Notes: a model not told the origin generated them from the letters alone. Counted from the first letter of the stretch, positions 1 to 9,728 are shown. The stretch: 64,000 nucleotides of DNA from Ignavibacteriota bacterium (GCA_016707525.1 JADJHP010000007.1:181114-245113); one strand, 5' to 3'. Program-made: numbers and translations.

Positions 1-1088
1 GGAGCAACACCCCGCGGCGTGGCAAAGATGATCTTGCCGCACGACAGCCCGAGCTTCACAAGATCGCGGTGCGGGTCAATATTGGACTTGTCACATCCCG
101 ACCGGGTCATCAGCACCCAGACCTCCGGCACCTGCATCCACGCATCGCCCGTCGGAAGATGCGCCTTCACCCAGAGTTGGTCATCGAGCGGAATGAATTC
201 GCCACCAGCCAGTCCGGCACCGAACCGCGCGGCGGCCTCGGTCATCGTGATCACCGGCGCAGGCGTGACGGGAAGCTGCCGTGAGAGGAAACCGTAACTC
301 ATCCCCGACCGGTGGTCGAGATACGCAGCGGCAAGCCGCTTGTAGTAGCGGTTGCGGAACTCCAGGCTCTCCAGCGACGTGTGGAAGAGGATGAGGCCGG
401 TATCCGACCAGAGTTTGCCGCTCTCGGTGAAATCCTGGATGTACGGACGGTATTGCGGCTCGCGGAGATCCACGCCTCCCTCACGCACATCGAAGTCGGA
501 TGCGTGCGGCGGTACCACCGGGGCCGCGATCTTCGGTACCAGCACGTGGAAGACGTCCCGGTCGAAGGTCTCGTAGGAACAACGGATGAGCGCTCCATTC
601 ATCGTGCAGACGGTCCAGACGGTATCGTCCACGTAGATCACGACCTGCACGATGTTCCATGCCAGCATCTTCACGATGCTGTTCAACTTGTCCTGGGAAT
701 CCTTCTCCGAGGTCGCGGGACACGGCCCATCCACGATCCCCACCACCGTCGCACGGCGGAGGTTCGTCACGTGGTCCACCGGCAGGTTGCCGGTCTCCAG
801 ATCGCCCGGAGCGATCACCACGATGCCTTCGCGGAGTTTGCCCGCGGCCGGATCGCTGAGTGCATCGTTGTACGGGATCACCGTGGTGCTGCAGGTTCGC
901 AGCGATGCCTCGAGCCGCTCGCTGAACGCGCGCACGCGGTCCGATGCCTCGTGGACGGGAAAGAACGTGATCGTGAGACTGCGTGCAAGGGCATCGGGAA
1001 CGATCGGGACCGGCTTCGTGATGCCCAGGATGGCATTCACGGCGGCTTCCGACAGCACGGGTGTCCTGCTCTGTACGGCGTTATCCAT
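1..1088 (-). CDS. Unrecognised conserved-looking protein, C-terminus cut by window edge
   Basis: An open frame runs on the minus strand from an ATG at 1088 to the first base of the window without a stop, so at least 362 codons are present and the C-terminus is missing. The start overlaps the stop of the upstream SDR gene (1081-1088), which suggests translational coupling. The protein starts MDNAVQSRTPVL and has no signal peptide or membrane segment that I can see. It alternates hydrophobic strands (TITFFPVHE, GIVVIAPGD, ATVVGIVDG, VQVVIYVDD), so a soluble alpha/beta fold is likely. I do not recognise the family. Smaller frames on the other strand here are shadows. Confidence 0.7.
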   Translation of the reverse strand, partial: MDNAVQSRTPVLSEAAVNAILGITKPVPIVPDALARSLTITFFPVHEASDRVRAFSERLEASLRTCSTTVIPYNDALSDPAAGKLREGIVVIAPGDLETGNLPVDHVTNLRRATVVGIVDGPCPATSEKDSQDKLNSIVKMLAWNIVQVVIYVDDTVWTVCTMNGALIRCSYETFDRDVFHVLVPKIAAPVVPPHASDFDVREGGVDLREPQYRPYIQDFTESGKLWSDTGLILFHTSLESLEFRNRYYKRLAAAYLDHRSGMSYGFLSRQLPVTPAPVITMTEAAARFGAGLAGGEFIPLDDQLWVKAHLPTGDAWMQVPEVWVLMTRSGCDKSNIDPHRDLVKLGLSCGKIIFATPRGVA

Positions 1089-1890
1089 GCATTGTTCCCT
1101 TGTCCAACTCCACTCCCTGCAAACGAAAGATCCGGACCAGCCAGTCGCCCAGCGCCGGCCATATGGTTGACGCGACGATAAGGAACTTCGGCCCGGCGAA
1201 CGACACCACGATCTCCCTGCGCCTCTGACGCACCGCCTTCACCGCTGCCCGCGCCACCGCTGAAGGTGGAAGGCGACGGGACGTCAACGGCAGCTCGAGG
1301 CCGTCGATCATCCCCGTATCCACGCGCTCCGGGAAGATCGTGGACGCGAAGACACCCGTTCCCCGCAACTCCTGCCGGAGGACATCCATGAATCCCGTCA
1401 GCGCATACTTCGATGCCGCATACGCAGCATCAGGCGGAAGGCCTTTCTTGCCGTCCACCGACGAGATCGCAATGATGTGCCCCGACCGCCGTGCGAGCAT
1501 CTGCGGCAACACGGCACGGATGAGATGCACCGCGCCGTAATAGTTCGTCTCCATGCACATCCGGATGCTCTCGAGAGAGAGATCCTTCACCGCGCCGCGG
1601 ATATACACGCCGGCGTTGCACACCACGATATCGATGCCGCCCATGGCTTTCATCGCTTCCGCAACGATGCGGTCGACGTCCGCGGGTGCTGTCACATCGG
1701 ACGCGACGGTCAGCACGTCTGTCCCGTTGCGTTTCAGCTCCGTTGCGATGGCATCGAGAGCTGTGGTGTTGCGGCCGGAGAGGACGAGCCGTGCGCCATC
1801 ACGCGCGAACGCCCGGGCGATCTCGGTCCCGATCCCGCCCGTCGCACCTGTGATGCAGACGACCTTTCCGCGTATCCTGTCCGTCCCCAA
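1081..1890 (-). CDS. Short-chain dehydrogenase/reductase (SDR) family oxidoreductase
   Basis: 269-residue classical SDR. The N-terminal Rossmann motif TGATGGIG (near residues 14-21) binds NAD(P), NAG follows in the fourth strand (VVCNAGVY), a serine lies in IAISSVDG, and the catalytic YAASK motif comes about 14 residues after it. It probably oxidises or reduces an alcohol/ketone of unknown identity in the cytoplasm. The C-terminus is extended and hydrophobic (FLIVASTIWPALGDWLV), which may associate with the membrane. The start is a TTG with AAGGAG seven bases upstream. It overlaps the next gene by 8 bases, so the two are probably co-translated. Substrate cannot be deduced. Confidence 0.9.
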   Translation of the reverse strand: MGTDRIRGKVVCITGATGGIGTEIARAFARDGARLVLSGRNTTALDAIATELKRNGTDVLTVASDVTAPADVDRIVAEAMKAMGGIDIVVCNAGVYIRGAVKDLSLESIRMCMETNYYGAVHLIRAVLPQMLARRSGHIIAISSVDGKKGLPPDAAYAASKYALTGFMDVLRQELRGTGVFASTIFPERVDTGMIDGLELPLTSRRLPPSAVARAAVKAVRQRRREIVVSFAGPKFLIVASTIWPALGDWLVRIFRLQGVELDKGTMHG

Positions 1891-2010
1891 TGCTCAGCTC
1901 CTTGGTACACCAGCCTCTCCCCGCCCTATCCCGTATCCTTCGTCCTTCTCTCTTCCCTCGTCTTGACTTCCCCTCTTCAATCTTCAATCTTCAATTCTTC
2001 TCAATCTTCC
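1891..2010. repeat. Pyrimidine-rich low-complexity tract between genes
   Basis: About 1935-2040 on the plus strand is almost all C and T with the short unit TTCAATC repeated (TTCAATCTTCAATC and variants). On the coding (minus) strand this is a purine tract rich in GAAGATTGA. It lies after the stop of the DUF6265 gene and before the SDR gene. It contains no gene. Similar purine tracts follow other stop codons in the window. Confidence 0.7.
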
Positions 2011-2502
2011 TCAATCTTCTTTCTTCATCCCCTTCTTCCAGACCCATTCCTTCGACCTCACGGCGCCTTCTGCCATGCCTTCGATCCTCGCCAGCAGCGA
2101 CCCGTCATCTTGCAGGCGATAGATGATGCGCTGCGGAAAATCGTTGTCCACATTCTCGAAGACCACATGGTTCCTGGCGATCTCCTTCAGGGAGAACACG
2201 ACCGCCGGACGGCCACCGGGCATGGCGGCGTACACCACGGTGCCTGCGAGTGTCTCGATGCGGAGATACTCGAACCAGACGAAGCCCGCGGAATCCACGT
2301 CGCGGTGGACACCGAGCATCACGCCCGCGGAGGGACGCATCCAGAACTCTTCCACCTTTGTGGCGCCATCCATCCCCGTCCACATTCCCGCGAGCCATTC
2401 GAGGGAGGCAACGCCGCTCCGTTCCTGCCGCGGCCCCGAGCCGGCGAAGGCGCCGGACACGGCGACACACGCAACAACGATGACCCACCGCAGATCACGC
2501 AT
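2011..2502 (-). CDS. DUF6265 family exported protein
   Basis: 163 residues starting MRDLRWVIVVACVAVSGAFAG, a signal peptide. The mature part has LEWLAGMWTG, EEFWMRPSAGVMLGVHR, YAAMPGGRPAVVF and FENVDNDFPQRIIYR, which is the pattern of the DUF6265 family of small beta-barrel proteins. The function of the family is unknown; a lipocalin-like fold that binds a small ligand is a guess. The gene has its own promoter at 2547-2573 and follows the amidohydrolase gene. The last residues are basic (KKGMKKED). Confidence 0.8.
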   Translation of the reverse strand: MRDLRWVIVVACVAVSGAFAGSGPRQERSGVASLEWLAGMWTGMDGATKVEEFWMRPSAGVMLGVHRDVDSAGFVWFEYLRIETLAGTVVYAAMPGGRPAVVFSLKEIARNHVVFENVDNDFPQRIIYRLQDDGSLLARIEGMAEGAVRSKEWVWKKGMKKED

Positions 2503-2546
2503 GGCTGAAATTTCTGGAGAAATCCGGAAGTGGCAACGATCTTAGA

Positions 2547-2573
2547 AATATAGTGTACGAACTCGCCCGTCAA
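2547..2573 (-). promoter_or_regulatory. Predicted promoter of the DUF6265 gene
   Basis: On the minus strand TTGACG (2573-2568), a 15-bp spacer and TATATT (2552-2547) precede the DUF6265 start by about 45 bases. A -10 two bases later with a 17-bp spacer is possible. It matches the promoter pattern seen repeatedly in this window. Confidence 0.6.
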
Positions 2574-2595
2574 AAATCAACGAAAGCAGAAAGGG

Positions 2596-4185
2596 CTACA
2601 GACCTTCCCGGTGCACGATGTGGCCGCCCACCACGGTCATCTGCACGGGAACATCTCTGATCCTCTCAGGCGGGATCGCGAAGATATCCTCGCCAAGGAC
2701 CACCATATCGCCCAACTTACCGGGCGTGATGCTCCCTTTGATGCCCTCCTCGAACGACGCGTAGGCATTGTTGATCGTGGTGCAGCGAACGGCCTGCTCC
2801 ACGGAGACCTTCTGCTCCGGCACCCAGCCATCGGGGTTCTTCCCGTCCAGCGTGCGGCGGGTGACGGCCGCGTAGATCCCTCCGAGGGGATGCAACGGAG
2901 ACACGGTCCAATCGCTCCCGAAGCATACATGCACCCCCGCATCCAGCATGGAGCGGAACGCATACGTCATCTTCACCCGGTCAGCACCGATGCGTGATGC
3001 AGCCCAGACACCATCATCGATGGCGTGGTATGGCTGCACGGACGCGATCACCCCCAGGGCCGCGAACCGTGCGATATCTTCCGGCCGGAGATGCTGCGCA
3101 TGCTCGATCCGGAACCGCCTGTCCCATGCCGGGTTGGTCCGCACGACCTCCTCGAAGATATCCAGCACAGCGCTGTTCGCGCGGTCGCCGATGGCATGGA
3201 TGGAAAGCTGCAAACCGTTCCGGTCGGCTTCGAGCGCCCACGCACGCATGCGGCCATCGGAGAGCACTTCCATGGGGAGCCCGCACGTGTCCTCATTGAG
3301 ATACCGCTCGAAGAACCACGCCGTAGTGGATCCCAGCGAGCCATCCGAGAATGCTTTCATTGAACCCAACCGGAGGAACGCATCGCCGGCATGGTGCGTG
3401 ATCCTCTGTTCCGCGATGGCGCGATGCCCCGAGAGAGGCAGCCGGGCGAAGATGCGGCAGGTCAGTTCGCCGGCATCCGCCAGCTTCCGGTAGACCGGGA
3501 TGTGCGACGGTTCGGCGATGTCGTGGATCGAGGTCACGCCGTTCTTCCGCGCAACGACCAGCGCATCGCGCACGCGCCGTTCGAGATCGGCGGCCGTGGG
3601 CTTCGGGATGCAGGCGAGCACGAGATCCATGGCGGCATCTTTCACGATGCCGGTCGGCTCGCCCGTGGCTGGGTCGCGCTCGATCTTGCCGCCGACCGGA
3701 TCAGGTGTTGCACGTGTGATGCCGGCGGCCGCGAGCGCGGCGCTGTTCGCGAGCGCCATGTGCCAATCGAAGCGCGGCAGGAACAACGGGGTGTCCTGTG
3801 AGAACGGATCCACCCACTCCTTCCGCGGCAGGATCTTCTCCGCCCAGTGCTCGTGGTCCCAGTCGCCGCCCTTCACCCATGCACCACGGTGCGTGTCCAC
3901 GAATGTCTGCAGCGCCGCAATGAACTCCGCTTTGCTCGCACAGGTGCGGGTATCCAGTCCGCTGACCGCCTCGCCCCCCAGGACGAAGTGCACATGGTCG
4001 TCGATGAAGCCGGGGAGCAGAAGTCTCCCCCCGAGGTCGATGGTCTCCGCGGCGGTGCCCGCGAAGCGGCGGGCATCCGGAGTGGAACCGACGAAAACGA
4101 TATGCCGGTCCCTGACCACGACGGCCTCCGCCGATGGATGCCGGGGATCAACGGTGTGTACTCGTGCGTTGATGAAGCAGATCAT
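2596..4185 (-). CDS. Amidohydrolase family 3 protein (YtcJ-like)
   Basis: 529 residues, the usual length of YtcJ-type metal-dependent amidohydrolases (Amidohydro_3). The metal-binding motif is DDHVHF near residue 63, preceded by the typical LPGFID turn. Other family marks are DGSLGSTTAWFFERY, LSIHAIGDRANSAVLD, RIEHAQHL and CFGSDWTVSPLHPLGGIYAAVTR. It should hydrolyse an amide or related bond of an unknown small compound; no signal peptide is seen. Its start overlaps the stop of the upstream permease by 4 bases (4182-4185), so the permease may import the substrate or export the product. Confidence 0.9.
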   Translation of the reverse strand: MICFINARVHTVDPRHPSAEAVVVRDRHIVFVGSTPDARRFAGTAAETIDLGGRLLLPGFIDDHVHFVLGGEAVSGLDTRTCASKAEFIAALQTFVDTHRGAWVKGGDWDHEHWAEKILPRKEWVDPFSQDTPLFLPRFDWHMALANSAALAAAGITRATPDPVGGKIERDPATGEPTGIVKDAAMDLVLACIPKPTAADLERRVRDALVVARKNGVTSIHDIAEPSHIPVYRKLADAGELTCRIFARLPLSGHRAIAEQRITHHAGDAFLRLGSMKAFSDGSLGSTTAWFFERYLNEDTCGLPMEVLSDGRMRAWALEADRNGLQLSIHAIGDRANSAVLDIFEEVVRTNPAWDRRFRIEHAQHLRPEDIARFAALGVIASVQPYHAIDDGVWAASRIGADRVKMTYAFRSMLDAGVHVCFGSDWTVSPLHPLGGIYAAVTRRTLDGKNPDGWVPEQKVSVEQAVRCTTINNAYASFEEGIKGSITPGKLGDMVVLGEDIFAIPPERIRDVPVQMTVVGGHIVHREGL

Positions 4186-5528
4186 GATGAGGGTTCCATG
4201 CGGACACGTTTACGGGAATTGTAGTACAGATACACCGGCAGGCCGGAAAGGATCAACCCGAGCGACGCCAGCAATCCTGCCGCGGGATAGGCGAGGAACG
4301 TGCCGACCGCCACGTACAACTGCGAGAGGATCGCCAGCGCTGCCATCCCCTGCCACCATGGCGAGCGGTACGATGGCTTGTAGTCATCCCTCCCACGGAG
4401 GAAGAAGATCGCCCCGTAGACGATGCCGTTCTGCAGGGCATACGACAGCGTGAAGTACCCGATCATGTTCTCGATGTCGCCGAGCAGAAAGAGCACCACC
4501 GCCAGCACGGCCTGGATCATGATGGAATGATCGGGCGTCAGATACTTCGGATGCAGATGGCCGAACACCGAGAAGAACAACCCATCCCGTGCGATGGCAT
4601 ACTCCAGCCGCGGCTGGACCATGAGGCTGGCGTTGAGCACACCCACCATCGAGATGAACACCGCGACGGCGAAGACCGCTCCCGCCACGCCGGCGCCTAT
4701 GCCGATATACCGGAACGGATTCACGAAATCGCCTTCTGCAATGAGATCATGCCAGGGCACAATGGCGGACGTGCAGAGGGAGATGAGGGTATATGAGATC
4801 ATGATGAAGAAGAGCGAGCCGATCAGCGCAAGGGGCAACGTCCGCTCGGGCCGCTTCACCTCGCCGGCCATGTACAGGATATTCGTGAATCCGGCGTACG
4901 ACCACAACGTGGACGAGATGCCGGCGGTGATGACGGTGGCAAGCCCGAACGTGGTGGCCGGCATCACGCCGCCCGCCAGGTTCCCCGAACCCATGAAGAA
5001 CATGCCGATGACGACGATCCCGAGGAGCGGCGCGAGCTTCGCAACCGTGAGGAGGATCTGCAGGTTCCCGCCGGTGCGCACACTCCGGTAATGCAGCAGC
5101 GCCAATCCGATGATGAGCACGGCGGCCAGGCCACGGGAGATGACGGGATCGGCGAAGACGGGCGAGAAGAATTTCAGAGCAGCGATGGCGCCGAGCGCCA
5201 CGATCGTGAGCGTCGGCGTGTCGCTGGTCAGAAAGGCGGTCCAGGTGTAAAAGAACGCCAGGAACGGTGAGCCCGCCTTCTGCAAATAGTAGTAGGCCCC
5301 GCCCTGGATCGGATAGGCCGTGCCCATCTCCGCCAGAATGAGGATCTGCGGGATCCAGACAACGCCACCCAGGAACCAGATGGCAACCGTGAGGAGGGGC
5401 GTCTGGCCGATGCGTGCGACGATGGGAAGACTCAGGAAAACACCGGATCCGATGACCGTGCCGACCACGAGGGAAGCGGTCTGCAGCAGGGAGAGCTCGC
5501 GGCGCGGGGCGGGGGTCTGTTCATTCAT
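4182..5528 (-). CDS. APC-family amino acid permease
   Basis: 448 residues from ATG 5528, with about twelve hydrophobic segments. The first helix has VVGTVIGSGVFLSLP, the conserved glycine-rich substrate-binding turn of the APC superfamily. The protein probably carries an amino acid or amine across the inner membrane by proton coupling or exchange. A TTG further upstream (5565) would extend the frame but lies upstream of the predicted -10, so ATG 5528 is preferred. No ribosome binding site is visible before it and the predicted -10 ends only 7 bases upstream, so the mRNA may be leaderless. It is co-transcribed with the overlapping amidohydrolase gene. Confidence 0.9.
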   Translation of the reverse strand: MNEQTPAPRRELSLLQTASLVVGTVIGSGVFLSLPIVARIGQTPLLTVAIWFLGGVVWIPQILILAEMGTAYPIQGGAYYYLQKAGSPFLAFFYTWTAFLTSDTPTLTIVALGAIAALKFFSPVFADPVISRGLAAVLIIGLALLHYRSVRTGGNLQILLTVAKLAPLLGIVVIGMFFMGSGNLAGGVMPATTFGLATVITAGISSTLWSYAGFTNILYMAGEVKRPERTLPLALIGSLFFIMISYTLISLCTSAIVPWHDLIAEGDFVNPFRYIGIGAGVAGAVFAVAVFISMVGVLNASLMVQPRLEYAIARDGLFFSVFGHLHPKYLTPDHSIMIQAVLAVVLFLLGDIENMIGYFTLSYALQNGIVYGAIFFLRGRDDYKPSYRSPWWQGMAALAILSQLYVAVGTFLAYPAAGLLASLGLILSGLPVYLYYNSRKRVRMEPSS

Positions 5529-5535
5529 ACTGCTC

Positions 5536-5564
5536 AAAGTAGCACAATGGGGGCAGACCTGCAA
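5536..5564 (-). promoter_or_regulatory. Predicted promoter of the permease-amidohydrolase operon
   Basis: Minus strand TTGCAG (5564-5559), 17-bp spacer, TACTTT (5541-5536). The -10 ends 7 bases before the ATG of the permease gene. It is the mirror image of the plus-strand promoter of the sugar nucleotidyltransferase gene in the same 77-bp divergent region. Confidence 0.55.
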
Positions 5565-5567
5565 CGC

Positions 5568-5596
5568 TTGCGTTTCGTTCCGCTTCTGGCTACTTT
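5568..5596 (+). promoter_or_regulatory. Predicted promoter of the sugar nucleotidyltransferase gene
   Basis: Plus strand TTGCGT (5568-5573), 17-bp spacer, TACTTT (5591-5596), ending 9 bases before ATG 5606. No ribosome binding site is visible between. The two divergent promoters nearly touch (-35 boxes 5559-5564 and 5568-5573), so they may be regulated together. Confidence 0.5.
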
Positions 5597-5605
5597 CGGG
5601 TCATC

Positions 5606-6864
5606 ATGACGAAAACGCTCTGCATCTTCGAAGACGGGCAGTATGCGAACCTTCTGCCCCTGGCGGCCCTCAGGCCGGTATGGGACCTGCGCTGCGGGAT
5701 CCTGACGCTCGGACAGAAGATCGAACACTCCTGGCCCGGCTCAAAGGTCCGCCTCGCCTGCCGCTCCTACCTGCTCCCCTGATGCAGGAGGAACACCCCG
5801 ACCGGCCGTTGAACGCTCCGGCTACCGGTTCATGCCTCTTCGTGAACGGACGGGTCCTTGCCAATGCGGTACTTGCGCGCCACATCATTCCCGAAGGCCC
5901 GGACACGGTCTTTGTGCACAACCACACCATCGTCGCCGTTCGCGCGTCCGAACAGACACTGCGCGGACTGGGAACGGACGCCGACGGGCTCCCGGATCTC
6001 GCCGCGCTGACAGCCTTGCCGCGGGTGGATGTGGCGTGCACGCTCATCCGCTACCCCTGGGACCTCGTGAATGCCAACGGTGGGGCGATCACCGATGACG
6101 CGGCGCTGATCGCGGGCAATGCACCTCACCTGGAGGGAGTGAAACTCTACGACGGAGCGCATCTGGTGAACCCCGGCGCGATCACCGTCGGCCGTGGCAG
6201 CATCATCAAACCGGGGGCAGTGCTGGACGCCGAGAAGGGACCGATCGTGATCGGTGCGAACGTCCGCATATTCCCCAACGCGGTGATCGAAGGGCCGGCA
6301 TTCGTAGGAGGCGGCTCGCTGATCAAGATCGGCGCGAAGATCTACGAGAACACGTCCATCGGCCCCATGTGCAAAGTGGGTGGCGAGGTGGAAGGATCGA
6401 TCCTGCATGGCTTCGCCAACAAACAGCACGACGGCTTTCTGGGCCATGCCTACCTCTGCCCGTGGGTGAACCTCGGCGCGGATACGAACAACAGCGACCT
6501 GAAGAACAACTACGGCTCGGTGCGTGTCACGATCAACGGCACGGAAGTGGACAGCGGTTCGCTGTTCGTCGGCGTGATCATGGGCGACCATGCCAAGAGC
6601 GCGATCAACACCATGTTCAACACCGGCACGGTGGTGGGCGTGGGGAGCAACGTCTTCGGTGCGGGGTTCCCACCGAAATACATCCCGGCGTTCTCGTGGG
6701 GAGGGGCAGAAGGGATCGAGACCTACGCGATCGACAAATGCATCGACGTCGCACGGAAGGTGATGCTCCGCCGGAACCAGACGCTCACATCGGCCGGCGA
6801 AGCGCTCCTGCGGCATGTCTTCACGTTGACGCAGAACGAACGCACGCAGAGTGTGCGAACGTAG
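5606..6864 (+). CDS. GlmU-like sugar nucleotidyltransferase, frameshifted
   Basis: The protein begins MTKTLCIFEDGQYANLLPLA at ATG 5606, but this frame stops at a TGA (5780-5782) after 58 codons. The rest continues in another frame from about LMQEEHPDRP. The shift is at a run of four C (5776-5779); a fifth C would restore YLLPLMQEEHP. The N-terminal part resembles the nucleotidyl-transfer domain of the Bacteroidota GlmU-like family. The second half is a left-handed beta-helix of hexapeptide repeats (VNPGAITVG, IKPGAVLD, IVIGANVRIFPNAVIEG) followed by LGADTNNSDLKNNYG. The role is probably activation or acylation of a sugar for the envelope. It is either a sequencing error or a broken gene; length (about 419 codons) fits an intact one. 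Confidence 0.8.
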
Positions 6865-6883
6865 TACTGCGGGAACGTTCTCA

Positions 6884-7423
6884 TCATTTCACTCTTGCCC
6901 CGGCCGCCTCCGACAGAGCGGCGACCAACTCACGGCAGAATGCGGGGATGTCGGCAACGACCCGTCCCCACACCAGATGACCTTCACGAAACGCAGGCTG
7001 ATCCACCCAGAGCCCCCCGGCGTTGATCAGGTCGTCCTTGATCCCAAGTGAGCCTGTCGCGTGACGACCCCGGACGATGCCTGCCGAGATAGCCACCAGG
7101 CCTCCGTGGCAGATGATCCCGACCGGTTTCCCCGCCATATCCATATCCCGCACCAGATCCGTGACATGGACAGAGCGGCGGAGTTTGTCGGGGGCCCAGC
7201 CTCCCGGGATGACCAACGCGAAAAGATCCCGGGCATGAAGCGAATCGATCCGTGCCGAGGGTTGGATCTCCAGGCCATTCTTGCCGCGAACGGTGTCCAC
7301 ATCGGGGGCCGCTGAGATCACCTCCGCCCCTTCCTCCTCCAGCCGCATTAGGGGGACAAAGTATTCCAGCTCTTCAACCCCGTCAGCGACAAGGATCGCG
7401 ATCTGTTTTCCTGAGAGGCGCAT
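6884..7423 (-). CDS. DJ-1/PfpI family protein
   Basis: 179 residues from ATG 7423, which has AAGGGAG upstream; a longer frame exists but lacks support. It shows the DJ-1/PfpI fold: IAILVADGVEELEYFVPLMRLEEEGAEV at the N-terminus, LVIPGGWAPDKLR in the middle, and the nucleophile elbow GIICHGGLVA with the catalytic Cys-His pair. Members include proteases, deglycases and chaperones; which applies here is unknown. The protein is cytoplasmic. The gene is convergent with the sugar nucleotidyltransferase gene and lies downstream of the GH92 gene. Confidence 0.9.
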   Translation of the reverse strand: MRLSGKQIAILVADGVEELEYFVPLMRLEEEGAEVISAAPDVDTVRGKNGLEIQPSARIDSLHARDLFALVIPGGWAPDKLRRSVHVTDLVRDMDMAGKPVGIICHGGLVAISAGIVRGRHATGSLGIKDDLINAGGLWVDQPAFREGHLVWGRVVADIPAFCRELVAALSEAAGARVK

Positions 7424-7463
7424 CCGGTTCTCCCTTCCCATGGTACGGAACGATGAGTGTACG

Positions 7464-9661
7464 TTAGTTCTGTCCCTGCACGCGCGGCAACGGCCCCATC
7501 TCCAGCTCCAGCACTCCACCCTTCATCAGATCGCTGTGCGAGAACGCCAGCGTCCCGAGCTTCGCACCGTTGAGCTTCGCGCGCTGAATGTACTTGTTCG
7601 TGGGCGAATTGTTGTGCGCCTCGACGCGGAACGTGCGGCCATTCTCCAGACGGATGGTCACTTCGGAGAACTGTGGACTCGTAATGGCATAGACCGGCAC
7701 GCCAGGTGTGACGGGATAGAACCCCATCGCACTGAAGACGACAAATGCGGACATCCCACCGCCGTCCTCGTCGCCGGGGATGCCGAAGACCGTATCGTTG
7801 AACCATGTTTCGAGAAGAAAGCGGGTCCATTTCTGTGTCTTCCAGGGCGCGTCGGTGAAATTGAAGAGGTACGGAATATGAAAGCTGGGTTCGTTCCCCA
7901 TCGAGAACTGCCCCACCAGCCCGGTGGCGTCAGGGAACGTTGCCCAGAGACTGTACTTGCTCCTCCCCAGCCCTTCGCGGAAGAGCTGGTCAAGCCGCGC
8001 CTCGAATCCACTCTTCCCGCCGAGCAGTTCAATGAGGCCGGGAATATCGTGCTGAACCTGCCAGAGATAGGTCCAGCCGTTGTTCTCATCATAGTAGTCA
8101 CGCCCACCCATGCCGCCATCGAACGCGGGGTCGATCGCGATCCACGTCCCCCGATCATCTTTGGGCATGAACATGCGCTTGTCTGCGTGCCAGAGATTCT
8201 GATAATTCCGTGAGCGCGCCTGATACCGCGCCGCCACGTCCTTACGCCCGAGCTCCGATGCCATCCCGGCCACGGCCCAATCGTCGTAGCTCGCTCCCAG
8301 GGTCACCGCCACCGATTGCCGCTTCTCCCAGGTATCCACCAGTGGCTCCGTCTCCTTCTCGCCGGGATGAAGTGCCGGAAAGTATCCACGTGCCTCATAG
8401 AAGTTGTCCAGATCGCACCGTGGGCCGTTGCGCCAGGGTACCATCGTGGCATGATCCCCGTTCTTTAGCATCCCGGCAAAGGCGCTATCCACAGAGAAGT
8501 CCCTGATCCCCTTCCGCCAGGCATCCAGGAACACCACGGAGGAGTGAAAGCCGTTCATGCAGGCGTGGTCACCATAGATGACCGGGAAGGTCGGCATCCA
8601 ACCGCTCTGCTGATACATCCGCACATACGACTGCAGCATGTCGGCTTCCATGGCCGGATGAAGGACCATGCGCAAAGGGTGATGGGCCAGATACGTGTCC
8701 CAGGACCAGTCATCCACGTAGAACGGCCGGCTCTCCGCGTGTACACTGTTGTCGAAACCGCTGAAGTAGGACCCCGATTCCGAAATGTTTACCATGCGTT
8801 CGTGAGAGCGCCACAGGGCAGTATAGAAACTCCGTTTCCACGCCTCGGTGCCGCCGCGTACGGTGATCTGGTTGATCACTTTCGACCATGCCGCTTCCCC
8901 CGCCGGCAGAGTTCCGCGAACGCAACCCCTTCCACCTCGTTGCGGAAATTGATGCGCGCCTGTTCCTGGCTGACGAACGAAATAGCATAGCGGAATTCCA
9001 CTTCTTTCGGAGCCTTCGCCGGGAAGGTGAGATGCAGGTTCTCTCCCACGGGTCCATCGACGCCGGGCAGTGCACTGCTCTGGCCGTAGAGATACACCGT
9101 CACGTTCTTGAACTTCTCGTGGCCGGAGATCTCACGGCCGTTCACCTGAAAGGCTCCACCCGGATGATAATGCCCCAGCAGCACGTGCTTCTGCGCCGTG
9201 TCCGGGAACGTGAAGCGGAAGATCGCCGAGCGCGCCCCCACGGCATACTCCACCCTCACTCCCATGTCGATCAATGAGGTCGAGCAATACCAGGGCCGGT
9301 TGATCTCCAGATCATGATCCCATGTCATCCGTGCCTTCAGACCCTCGTCGGTCACGACGCCGACCGCGGGCTTGATCGTGAAGGCCTTCGCTATCCGGTG
9401 CGAGATCACGGCCAGCGGAAAACAGGAGATCTGATCATCGAGGTAGTCCCGACGGTCAGGATAGATGCGCATCATCTGGTTGGGCAATTGCACCGCCGGC
9501 CGGGTCGGCTCAAGGATGAGGCCGACATTGCCGATGGTCATGTCGACGTACGGAAGACCGTCCTGGCCCGCCGCGTCAACTGGTCCGGCGGCGAGAGCGA
9601 GGAGCAACACACCTATCCTGCCGGCATACATGGAGAGCACCATGGTCGTGAAGCTTCTCAT
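7464..9661 (-). CDS. GH92 family glycosidase (alpha-mannosidase type), frameshifted
   Basis: The N-terminal frame (from ATG 9661, MRSFTTMVLSMYAGR, signal peptide) ends shortly after NEVEGVAFAELC, and the C-terminal frame continues GEAAWSKVINQI. One base seems to be missing near 8900-8920. The joined product is about 732 residues, the normal length of GH92. Family marks include RSFYTALWRSHERM, SWDTYLAHHPLRM, SYDDWAVAGMA, MGNEPSFHIPYLFN and GDEDGGGMSAFVVFSAMGFYP, with the glycine-rich acidic catalytic region near the end. GH92 enzymes are calcium-dependent exo-alpha-mannosidases acting on N-glycans or mannan. It follows a serine hydrolase gene in the same orientation and belongs to the exported glycan-degradation cluster. 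Confidence 0.9.
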
Positions 9662-9728
9662 CGAGTGAACACCCTTCTTCACAAATGATGTGAACGCACG
9701 GTGTGACCGCCGGACCGGTCCGTCACTA

